From Prorocentrum cordatum (lineage: Eukaryota > Sar > Dinophyceae > Prorocentrales > Prorocentraceae), in the NCBI GenBank assembly GCA_963575745.1, contig CAUYUJ010015841.1, forward strand, positions 97,620 through 145,119: a DNA stretch of 47,500 nucleotides. Direction: 5' to 3'. Under the pieces are notes generated by a model. It was not told where the DNA came from and searched no databases. It worked only from the letters and a program-made list of their open reading frames with translations. This document shows positions 21,472 through 29,069 of the stretch, one piece after another; within the stretch, counting starts at the first letter, position 1, and each line of letters begins with the position of its first letter. The position numbers were made by a program, and so were the translations under genes.

Positions 21472-22940
21472 TCAAGACATGCGCGATGCAGGCCGCTTGC
21501 GAGCGGGCTTCTCTTTGGGGCCAGCGGCCTTCCCACGGCCACGCAACATGCCTAAAAACGCGGTCACAGCTAACAGTGCTTCCCGATCATCTTGGGGGCT
21601 ATCTTCTGTAGGCCACGATTTGAGATCGATGGGGGACTCGCCGATCGATTTCAGGAACGGGTGCACATTCGCCGTGATGAGGGGTGGTGGGTACGCGTTG
21701 CCAGCCGCAAAGAGGCGTTGAGCACGCGGCACGTGAAGCACGATATCAGGAGGGAACCCTTGTGCTGCCATCCGTTCGGTCGCCCGGGGCTTGCGGAAGA
21801 ATTCCCGCTTGTTATCCGCAGTCCGATTGTAAATGTCGTGAGCGCTCACGATGAACAAATACATGTTTTTCGTTGTCAATGTCGGGAACTCGTTGATCGT
21901 AATCTGTTGCTTGAACACTCGGCAAGGCGCCCTGCCAACCTGTATCGCCAAGACGTCGTCCATTTGGACGTCCCCCTCGCAAATGAGCCTCATGATTTTG
22001 TTTTCATAAGATCGCAGGTTGCGTCGTTGTTGCTGGGTAAATTCGCTGCGAGGCGTGTGCGGAAATGGGCCCAAGATGCCCCGAAGCTCCCTTCTGCCCC
22101 AACTCGATAAACAAGGTGGAATTTCGACAGAGAGCGTCCTTCGGAATCCTCTCAAGAACACGCGGATGCGACTCTGTGGCAAGAGGTACTCATTAGCGTT
22201 GAGCGTCACGACCTGCGTCTGCGATGCTTCCGCACCCTTTTGGTGAATTTCCGTTGTGCCCCCTCCCCCCATGCATCCCCGTCCAGATTCCTGACCCCCT
22301 TCGGAATGTTTCTGGGGCCGCCCTGATCCCCAGGAATGGTACGAGGGCGCGGCTCTATCGCAGCCGATTTTTCGCGAACGGCCTCCCAAGTGAACTCGTT
22401 GCACACGAGCCGCAACGCCTCGAGAAATCTATGCATGACTGATTCCCGCCCTTGCACGTTATGGAGCACCCCGATTGCGTTTTCTAGAATCACACCGATG
22501 AGCCCGCCAGCTTTGATCAAATAAATGCACCATTCAATCACTCTGAGAAATACTTTGCCGCGATGATCGTCTAGAGGTTTTTTGGCCCCTGGGGCTGACC
22601 AGGGGGGGCACGGGGGTCCGCTCACCACGAAATCGATGGGTTTGCTCAGCGCGGGCATGGCCACTCTCGCGATGTCCCCCGCAACGCGGCCAATATGCAA
22701 TTCTGCAGCGATGCTGTCGACGCCTTGGCCGAGTTCCTGCAAAGATGCACGCAAGTAATCGCAGTACCCAGGTTCCAGATCATGGCAGTTTTTCGTGTCG
22801 GCACCCACGCCCATGCTGAGCATCGATTGCCCGCGTCCGTGAATGCCCACGCATGGGCTTGCAACAGTAATGCGCCTACCCAGGGAAGGCAACGATGTGA
22901 AGTAGTCTGCCCAGGAAGGAAGTGGAGGCGTCATCCCCAC
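21472..22940 (-). CDS. C5 cytosine-DNA methyltransferase, two exons
   Basis: Exon 1 is 22940-22383 and exon 2 is 22212-21472, giving about 432 residues. Domain order follows the family. A motif-I region reads ITVASPCVGIHGRG (residues ~24-37). Motif IV is SGPPCPPWSAPGAKK, with the catalytic Cys at 111. Motif VI is ILENAIGVL (~151-159). After the intron comes NEYLLPQSRIRVF (motif VIII), PTLTTKN, ERMAAQGFPPD and LFAAGNAYPPPLI (motifs IX-X). The tail is basic, ending KEKPARKRPASRMS. Joining GAG|GCCGTT to GACGCAG|GTCGTG removes 170 bases and restores one uninterrupted frame exactly between motifs VI and VIII, so the apparent frame break is a GC-AG intron. It would methylate cytosine in DNA using S-adenosylmethionine. 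Such enzymes occur as host genes and, in dinoflagellates, have been reported as passengers of retrotransposons; no reverse transcriptase is adjacent here, so I cannot say which. The reading frame is intact. Confidence 0.9.
22213..22382 (-). other. 170-nt GC-AG intron of the methyltransferase
   Basis: Donor GAG|GCCGTTC, acceptor GACGCAG|GTCG. The dinucleotide GC replaces GT; AG is followed by G, as is common in dinoflagellate introns. The call rests on frame restoration and motif spacing. Confidence 0.8.
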
Positions 22941-23084
22941 ATCTCTCGCGAATGCGTCCTCTGGGGCTCTGAAAGGCGCGCGGGGGGGAGGGGGTGGTGG
23001 CGGCGGGAATTCCCTGAATCCCCGCGGGGCTCTGGGCTTCTGGGCCCTGGATTCTCTGACCCCGGGAGAGGGTTTTCAAGGGAA

Positions 23085-23185
23085 GGGGGGGGGGGGGGGG
23101 GGCAGGGATGGGAGGAGGAAGAGGAGGAGGGAGGAGGGAGGAGGGAGGAGGAGGAAAAGGACGAGGAGGAGGAGGACGACCCAGT
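23085..23185 (+). repeat. G-run and (GGA)n tract
   Basis: A run of 16 G after GGGAAG, then GGA/GGGAGGA repeats. Confidence 0.95.
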
Positions 23186-23395
23186 ATAGACATGCGCATT
23201 GTCCCCGCTGCGATCCTCGCAGTCGGCAGCGCCGCGCACAACGTCTGTCCGCAGCGCGCATGCGCACGGCAGCGCCAGCGTGGCGGCCATGGCCTTGCAG
23301 GGATGGGGCGAGCCCGCTTCCCAAATGGCGCGCGAGGGCTCCAGGAAGGCCCTCAGAGGCCCCCAGGAGGCCGATCAGGAGCAAGAGGCCCCCAA

Positions 23396-23450
23396 GAGCC
23401 CTCTGGGCGCATACACCTGCAGGGCTCGCCCGCGGAGGAGGAGGAGGGGG
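23396..23450 (+). repeat. 55-bp dispersed repeat leading into (AGG)n, copy 1
   Basis: The 55 bases beginning GAGCCCTCTGGGCGCATACA and ending CGCGGAGGAGGAGGAGGGGG are identical to the reverse complement of 25018-25072. The AGG tract continues to about 23540. Confidence 0.9.
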
Positions 23451-23784
23451 AGGGGGAGGGGGAGAAGGAGGATGAGGAGAAGGAGGCGGAGGGGGAGGGG
23501 AAGGAGGGGGGAGAGGAGGAGGATGAGGAGGAGGAGACGGCAGCCCTTCCTAGACATTCCAAGACAACATTGGAAAGCCAATTCGAAGTATACACTTCGA
23601 ACCCCCTTCCCTTCCTCCATCTTCCCCTACCTCCTCCCCCCTCCCTCCCACCTCCTCCCTCTCCCTTCTCCCCTCCGTTCACTTCCAGTTTCTATTGCCA
23701 GAGGGCGTGCGCTTTTGAGTGCCCCCTCCTCGCAGTTTGCGGCCTCAAGTTTTCTTGCCCCGCGTCCCGATCCCGCGGCAGAGC

Positions 23785-24480
23785 ATGTCGACGCAGCCGC
23801 CGTTCTCGCCTAGTCGCCCCCGCTCTCGCCCCCGCTCCTGCTCGCAGCCCGAAACGTTCTCTGTGGGCGAGGGAGACGGCAAGGGCAAAGGGCAAGGGCC
23901 CTCAGGCAACGGCAAGGGCAAGGAAGACAAGGGCAAGGGCAAGGAGGATTGGAGGCAGCTCGCACTGGAGGACCCCAACCACCCCGCTTATGGCTTGGCC
24001 TCCGCCGCGTCGCCCATCATGGACACGGCCGCCCGGAGCGACGCGGACATGAAAAAGGCAGAGAGGGGGAGGAAGAGGAGGAGGAGGGGGGGAGGAGGAG
24101 GAGGAGGAGGAGGAGGACGACGACGAATCCTGGGACCGAAAGGCTGCCCAAGCCCTCGCCCGTGCTGTCAACGAGAACGCGGCCTTGTCCCGTCGCATCG
24201 TTGAGCTCGAAGGAGACGTCGCGAGCCTCAAAGCGCAGGTTAGGAAGGCACCAACTATGCACCAACACCGATCCTGGCCAGGATCACCCTGGGCCCAGGA
24301 TCGGTGCATACGCACCCCTGCCTTGCGCAAGAAGGCATATGCACCGATCCTGGGCCCAGGGTGATCCTGGGCCAGGATCGGCGTTGGCGTGCAGTTGGTG
24401 CCCTCCGACAGGTGTCGCTTTTGATGGGGCGTTACTGCAGGGGCCACGTGTTGGGGGGGGAACAGCGCGTGAGATCGCTG
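23785..24480 (+). CDS. Low-complexity / coiled-coil protein, exons 1-2
   Basis: Exon 1 starts at ATG 23785 (MSTQPPFSPSRPRSRPRS). It has a Gly-Lys-rich part (GEGDGKGKGQGPSGNGKGK), then DWRQLALEDPNHPAYGLASAA, and reaches DADMKKAE before a GGA tract. After the tract, in another frame, an acidic run leads to ESWDRKAAQALARAVNENAA and a coiled coil IVELEGDVASLKAQ. The exon ends CAG|GTTAGG at 24238. Splicing to 24412 (GACAG|GTGTCG) continues the heptads as VSLLMGR. An alternative acceptor is TACTGCAG at 24440, which would continue GPRVGGGTAREIAEWPSRRT, also protein-like. The frame change inside the GGA tract (24058-24120) is one base and may be a repeat-length change, a second intron or an assembly error. 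The 3' end is not defined; 24480 is only where unique sequence gives way to repeats. Family unknown. Confidence 0.55.
24239..24411 (+). mobile_element. Palindromic introner-like element forming an intron
   Basis: A 173-nt intron made almost wholly of two ~67-bp inverted arms (24247-24313 and 24335-24402) around a ~20-nt loop. Arms start GGCACCAACT, contain CCGATCCTGG and ACCCTGGGCCCAGGATCGG, and differ at only a few positions. CAGGT lies on both sides (24236-24240 and 24409-24413), so one copy gives the donor AG|GT and the other the acceptor AG. The few bases between arm and splice site (TAGGAA on the left, CTCCGACAG on the right) are also roughly inverted. Read as a non-autonomous TIR element whose target duplication made the splice sites. 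Confidence 0.75.
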
Positions 24481-24529
24481 AGTGGCCGTCTAGGCGCACC
24501 TCATGGCTGGGGGGCGACGGCGACAAGGA

Positions 24530-24650
24530 AGACGGAGGAGAGGAGGAGGAGGATGAGGGAGGGGGAGGAGGGGGGGGAGGAGGAGGAGGAATGGGGGTTG
24601 GAGGAGGGAAGGAGGAGAAGGAGGAAGAGGAGGAGGAGGAGACGCAGAGA
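24530..24650 (+). repeat. (GGA)n tract
   Basis: GGA/GGGGAGG purine tract between the coiled-coil gene and the SINE-like copy B. Confidence 0.95.
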
Positions 24651-24651
24651 A

Positions 24652-24785
24652 GTAATCCCCGGGGTTGCACGTGGCTGTAGTCTCACAGCTCCATTGCCGC
24701 CCATAGGAGGCCTTGTTCTCGAGCTGCGAAGCATTGACGGCTCGCCGCCATGCGGGGATCTGCAAAACAACGCGCCGCAGACTAG
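24652..24785 (+). mobile_element. SINE-like ~135-bp repeat with (AGG)n tail, copy B
   Basis: Plus-strand copy of the repeat at 18168-18305. It runs from GTAATCCCCGGGG to GCAGACTAGGAGG and then into an (AGG)n tail at 24784-24839. Conserved stretches include TTCTCGAGCTGCGAAGCATT, GACGGCTCG and AACAACGCGCCGCAGAC. Confidence 0.7.
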
Positions 24786-25017
24786 GAGGAGGAGAGGAGG
24801 AGGAGGAGGAGGAGGAGGAGGAGGAGGAGGAGGAGGAGGCCTGAATGAAGTGGAGGTGCTCGACGTCCGAAGCGCGGCGGGAAGGAGCCCCGGTCCCACT
24901 CCTCCTCCTCCCCCCCCTCCTCTTCCTCATCCTCCTCCTCATCATCATTCTCCTCCCCCTCCTCCTTCTCCTCCTCCTCCGCCTCCTTCCCCCCCTCCCC
25001 CTTCTCTTCCTCCTCCG

Positions 25018-25072
25018 CCCCCTCCTCCTCCTCCGCGGGCGAGCCCTGCAGGTGTATGCGCCCAGAGGGCTC
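25018..25072 (-). repeat. 55-bp dispersed repeat leading into (AGG)n, copy 2
   Basis: Exact inverted match of 23396-23450. On its minus strand the AGG tract continues downstream as in copy 1. Confidence 0.9.
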
Positions 25073-25105
25073 CAGGAGGGCTCCTCCTCCTACTGTGCCG
25101 CGCGT

Positions 25106-25296
25106 TAGGCATGCACGGGGCATGCGCGGGGTGTGCACGGGGCATGCACGGGGGGCGCACGGGGCGGCTGTGGCATGCACGGGGCATGCACGGGGCATGC
25201 ACGGGGTATGCACGGGGTATGCACGGGGCGGCTGTGGCATGCACGGGGCATGCACGGGGTATGCACGGGGTATGCACGGGGCTTGCGCGGCGTGCA
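25106..25296 (+). repeat. GCATGCACGGG minisatellite with higher-order unit
   Basis: 11-bp unit CATGCACGGGG (variants TATGCACGGGG, CATGCGCGGGG). A longer block beginning CGGCTGTGGCATGCACGG recurs at about 25162 and 25229. Embedded in the TCC region. Confidence 0.95.
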
Positions 25297-26412
25297 TACC
25301 TCCTCCCTCTCCCTCTTCCTCCTTCTCCCCCTCCCCCTCCTCCTCCTCCTCCTTCTCATCCTTCTCCCCCTCCTCCTCCCTGTCCTCCTGCTCCTCCTCC
25401 TCCTCCTCCTCCTCCTCCTCCTTCTCCTCCTCCTCCTCCTCCTCCTCCTGCTCGCCCTCGTCCTCCTTCTCCTCGTCCTCCCCGGAATCCGCAGCCTCCT
25501 CCTCCTCTTCCTCCTCTTCCTCCCGAGCAAATTTCTCCTCCCCCTTCTCCTCCTTCTCCTCCTCCTCCTCTTCTTCCTCCTCTCTTCCTCCTCCTGCTCC
25601 TGCTCCTGCTACTCCGTTTTCCTCCTCCATTTCCTCCCCCATCCTCCTCCTTCCTCCTCCTCCCCTTCCTCCTCTCCTCCCCTTCCTCCTCCTCCTCCCC
25701 TGCCTCCTCCTCCCCTCCCCCCTCCTTGACTGTCGGCTCCGTGGAATATACCTCCAGGACCTGCAGGGGCCTCCGAGCTCGAGCGCGGGGGGATCGCAGG
25801 CAAGAGGCACGGCCGCTCCTCCTCCTCCTCCTCCTCCTCCTCCTCCTCCTCCTCCTCATCCTCCTCCTCTTCTTCCTCCTCCTCCTCCTCCTCCCCCTGG
25901 CCCCCCTGGCCTGGCCCCCCGTTCCGGGTCTCCCCGAGGATGTGCCAGTCTTTCGTTTTTGGGATACTTCGGTTTCTATTCCCCTCCTCCTCCTCCTCCT
26001 CCTCCTCCTCCTCCTCCTCCTCCTCCTCCCTTATTCGCGTGGAAATTTAAGAGCCGCAATTTTTGCAAGTTTGAAAATGTTGGGGTGGCCTCCTCCTCCT
26101 CCTCCTCCTCGCCCTAACCCTCCTCCTCCTCCTCCTCCTCCTCCTCCTCCTCCCCCTCTTCCTCCTCCTCCTCTTCCTCCTCCCCCCCCCTCCTTCTCCT
26201 CCTCCTCCTCCTCCCAGAGACACGAGCCGGGCGAGAGCAGATGGCGGCGATGATGTCGATGACGGTGTCGTGTTTTTGTCTTGGGGCGAGCCCCCGCGAA
26301 TGCCCCGGTGCTTCGCGGGGAGGTGCGCTAGCAATGCGACAGCCTGGGGCGACGCCCACAGAAAGCAACAGCAACGCGGCGCAGACGCAGGAATTACTCT
26401 CGCCGTCCGCGC

Positions 26413-26520
26413 GGCAGCACACTGATGTCGCGTTGCAACACATGATGAATGCTCACGCCTCCTCATCGGCAGCAAACTGGTGTCGCTGTGCAACACGTGA
26501 ATGCTCACGCCTCCTCATCC
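26413..26520 (-). repeat. ~55-bp tandem duplication over a gene's 3' end
   Basis: 26413-26467 and 26468-26520 share GCAGCA-ACTG-TGTCGC, TGCAACAC and GTGAATGCTCACGCCTCCTC or close variants. The right-hand unit contains the last codons (DEEA) and stop of the gene at 26505; the left-hand unit is an extra copy downstream of the stop. Confidence 0.85.
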
Positions 26521-27634
26521 CAGCTCTCGTCGATGGCAGCCTTGACGCGGCCCCCTGCGTCCTTCGCCGCGGCCAAGAAGTCCTTGGCCTGCGAAAAGCA
26601 CTCCAGCAGCTTCTTTTTGCTCTCCGCCGTTCCCTTCGTCTGGATCGCCGTGAGGGCCTCCAAGAGCTGATTGCCAGTGCCCACCGTTCTGGCCCCGAAC
26701 TCCTCCAGCTTCTTGGAGAGGGACTCCTTGTTCTCAGGGCGGTCCGCCTCCGCCATCGTCCCAGTGATGGCCAGCTGCGCCTCCGTCACCTTGCTAAGGG
26801 TGGCGTCCAGGCGCTTCTTGTGCCCCCCCTGCACAGTGAACTCCCTTGGGTCAGCTCCGCCGCCATCCTCAGCGGCGCCCTCGGTGTTCTCCTTCTTCCC
26901 ATTATTCTTCTGGCGCTTCACCTTCCGATCCTCGTACTGCTCGAGCTGCCTCTTGCGCTCCTCCTGGAGCACCTGCTCCATCGTGATGGTCATTGAATAC
27001 TTCGGGTTCCACGCGAGCTTCTTCTTGTCGTGGATCGGGTGGTCGATCACGGTGCCCTTCTGGCACAACTCCTCGAACTCTGTTTTGTCCATCTTGGATT
27101 TCAGATCATCGTAATCCTCGAAGTTGCCCTCTGCCTGCATCTTGCTCGTGAGCTTTTCCAGGGCGGACTTCGCGATGGCTGTCGTGAGCTGCGTCTGCAG
27201 CTCTGCGTTGAAGAGCCCAGCGCTGTTTGCGAAGAATTCTTCGCGACCTTGAACGGAGAGGCTCGCCCACCCAGCCCGCGATTCCCCATCGCGTGCTTTC
27301 AGTCTGTCCACGCGGCCCCGCAGGCTGTTGCAGCCCCGACAGCGGCACTGCTTGCCCCAATCGCCGTTTGCCGCTTGCGCGAGCAGCAGACCTTCAGGGC
27401 CGCGTTCTCGCGCTTCTCCGCGGGGGTGGCAGCAGCAGGAACCCCTTCGGCCTGCGCCGCGGCTGCGGCCGCTGCGGCTCCTGGAGCGCCCTCGGCGACA
27501 GGAGGGCCCCGGGCAGCAGGAGCGCCCTCGGCGACAGGTTGCGGCTCGCAGGCAGCAGGGGCGCCCAGGGCAGCATGGGCGCCCCGGGCAGTAGGAGCGC
27601 CCCGGGCAGCAGGAGGGCTGGTAGGAAACGACAT
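26505..27634 (-). CDS. Charged, probably nuclear protein of unknown family
   Basis: Start taken at the ATG at 27634 (MSFPTSPPAARGAPTARGAH), which opens an Ala/Pro-rich low-complexity N-terminus up to AEKRENAALKVC. At ~27360-27395 the protein-like reading moves by one frame to ANGDWGKQCRCRGCNSLRGR, so there is an indel, an unrecognised intron or a sequence error there. The rest is open to the stop at 26505: VQGREEFFANSAGLFNAELQ, TAIAKSALEKLTSKMQAEG, EFEELCQKGTVIDHPIHDKK, a charged coil EQVLQEERKRQLEQYEDRK ending KVKRQKNNGKK (NLS-like), then TVQGGHKKRLDATLSKVTEA and a helical end DESWDEEA. The compact CRCRGC could bind metal, but no full zinc-finger pattern is visible. I believe this is a genuine dinoflagellate gene; its role is unknown. 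Confidence 0.7.
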
Positions 27635-27734
27635 ACCAAGCAAACAAAAGAAGCTACAATCGGCGAGCCGCGAAGCAGCTGCGGGTGGCAACCATCAAGC
27701 GTGGCCCCACGAACAACGCCACAGGAACGAGGGC

Positions 27735-27862
27735 GCTCTTCTTGTGGTGGGTGGTGGGTGGTGGGTGGGCGGTGGGTGGGTGGTGGGTGGGCGGTGGGCG
27801 GGTGGCGGGCGGGGGGCGAGTCGCGGGTGGGCGGGCGGCGGGCGGCGGGCGGGCGGCGGGTT
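27735..27862 (+). promoter_or_regulatory. G-run repeat just upstream of the gene at 27634
   Basis: About 120 bases of GGTGGGTGGGC and GGCGGGCGGC repeats with dozens of GG/GGG runs at short spacing, able to form G-quadruplexes on the plus strand. It lies ~100 bases upstream of a minus-strand start codon, hence the regulatory label, which is inference. A GGA tract follows to 27935, and 27946-27978 holds a small hairpin TTTTGTAAT...ATTACAAAA. Confidence 0.5.
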
Positions 27863-28139
27863 GAGAAAGAAGAGGAGGAGGAGGGGGAGGGGGAGGAGGA
27901 AGACGGGGAGGAGGAGGAGGAGGAGGAGGAGGAGGAGGGGCGGCCATTTTGTAATAGAGACCCCTGCCATTACAAAACGGGCGGTGGGTGGGTGGCGGGC
28001 GCAGGAGGAGGTGGGGGACATTCTATAAAATGCAGAAGGAGGAGGGCCATCGCACTGCTTTGAGATAAGTTCGCTGCTGACGCTGAATGGGCTTTATAAA
28101 GGGCCCTGCCATCAACTCCTCCTCCGCTGAAGGCGGCGC

Positions 28140-28340
28140 GAACGCCCAGACTGCTATGACTGCTACGCTATGACTGCCATGCTACGCTGTTACTGCTATG
28201 ATATGTTATGAGGTACCAATATTGCCATGTCAGATTGCTGTTATGCTATGACATGTCAGATTTCATGAGTGTCAGAGTACTACTATGATATGGCATGTCA
28301 GATTACTGCTATGCTATGCTATGCTTTGCTATGACAATGC
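28140..28340 (+). repeat. Degenerate GCTATGACATGTCAGAT repeats
   Basis: TGCTATGCTATG and ATGTCAGATT words repeated irregularly. Confidence 0.75.
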
Positions 28341-28950
28341 CATTCGAGCTCAGCTGAGTGCCTCTCCTCGAGGTTGCGGCGTCTGCTGCGGCGAGCCGTC
28401 AACAATCGCCCCAACCATTCTCCAAAACGTTCGAGAAAGGGGTCACTGTTTTAACGCGGCGACACAGCGCGATTTGCGCCCACAGCGCATGCGATTCGAT
28501 TGCGGCGAGCCGTCTAAAGGTGAAAATGCGAGCGCCGCTCACTCGGTCGGCGTCAGATCAACCTCCGTGGGAGAACCAATCTCCGTGGGAGAACTGTGAT
28601 CTGGCGGCTGGCTGCGGGGCGTCATGTGCGCATCCTGCTGCAGGACCGTCGGCTCCTGCGCGGGATGTCACGAGCCCCCCCCCACCACTTTGTTCGGGCT
28701 GAGGGTTCGAGAGGGCCTCCAGTGGCTCGAAGATCCCCCGACGGCATCGGCTTGGAAGCATATTCAGGCATCCTCATCCCTGGATGTTGCAGGGGGCAAC
28801 CGTCGTCGTCGTCGTCGTCGCCCTCGATCTTACAGTCGCCACCCTCGCCGTCTCAAGTGGTCGGCTCGCCGCCTCTCGCACTTCCGCCGCCCCCGGGGGC
28901 CTCATGAGGGGGCGAGGGTGCCTCGCGGGGCGGGGGGATGGGAGCCTGAA
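28341..28950. other. Unassigned, with GGCGAGCC motifs
   Basis: Contains GGCGAGCC or its inverse at 28390, 28504 and 28863, a 17-bp duplication CTCCGTGGGAGAACYRW (~28562-28596) and (CGT)n at 28801-28822. No gene seen. Confidence 0.6.
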
Positions 28951-28954
28951 GAGG

Positions 28955-29069
28955 GGGCCTCGTCAGGGGACGCCTGGGGGCCTCATGGGGGGGCGACCTA
29001 GGGGGCCTCGCGAGGCCCCGTCGTCCCCTCATGGGGCCCCCATCCCCCCGCCCCGCGGGGCGGGGGGAT
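28955..29069. other. Nested palindromes at a gene's 3' end
   Basis: 29042-29069 is a perfect 28-bp palindrome (ATCCCCCCGCCCCG and its complement). Immediately left, an imperfect palindrome runs from GGCCTCATGGGG (~28978) to CCCCTCATGGGGCC (~29038), centred on GCCTCGCGAGGC (~29005-29016). It overlaps the C-terminal codons of the Gln-rich gene and may act as a transcript-end hairpin. Confidence 0.7.

Larger units (their letters stand above)
24897..26215 (+). repeat. Long (TCC)n-dominated region
   Basis: Degenerate TCC/CCT repeat interrupted by short unique pieces (25030-25110, 25735-25815, 25900-25985, 26037-26090). One frame is open for 649 codons across it (24304-26253), coding only Pro/Ser/Leu runs, and is not taken as a gene. 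Confidence 0.95.

Noticed and set aside
21592-22110. 172-codon plus-strand frame
   Set aside because: Antisense to the methyltransferase C-terminal motifs.
24782-25810. 342-codon Glu-rich frame, minus strand
   Set aside because: Translation of AGG/GAG tracts; overlaps the GCATGCACGGG minisatellite.
24304-26253. 649-codon open frame, plus strand
   Set aside because: Crosses the introner, GGA tracts, the SINE-like copy and a TCC array; product is Pro/Ser/Leu runs.
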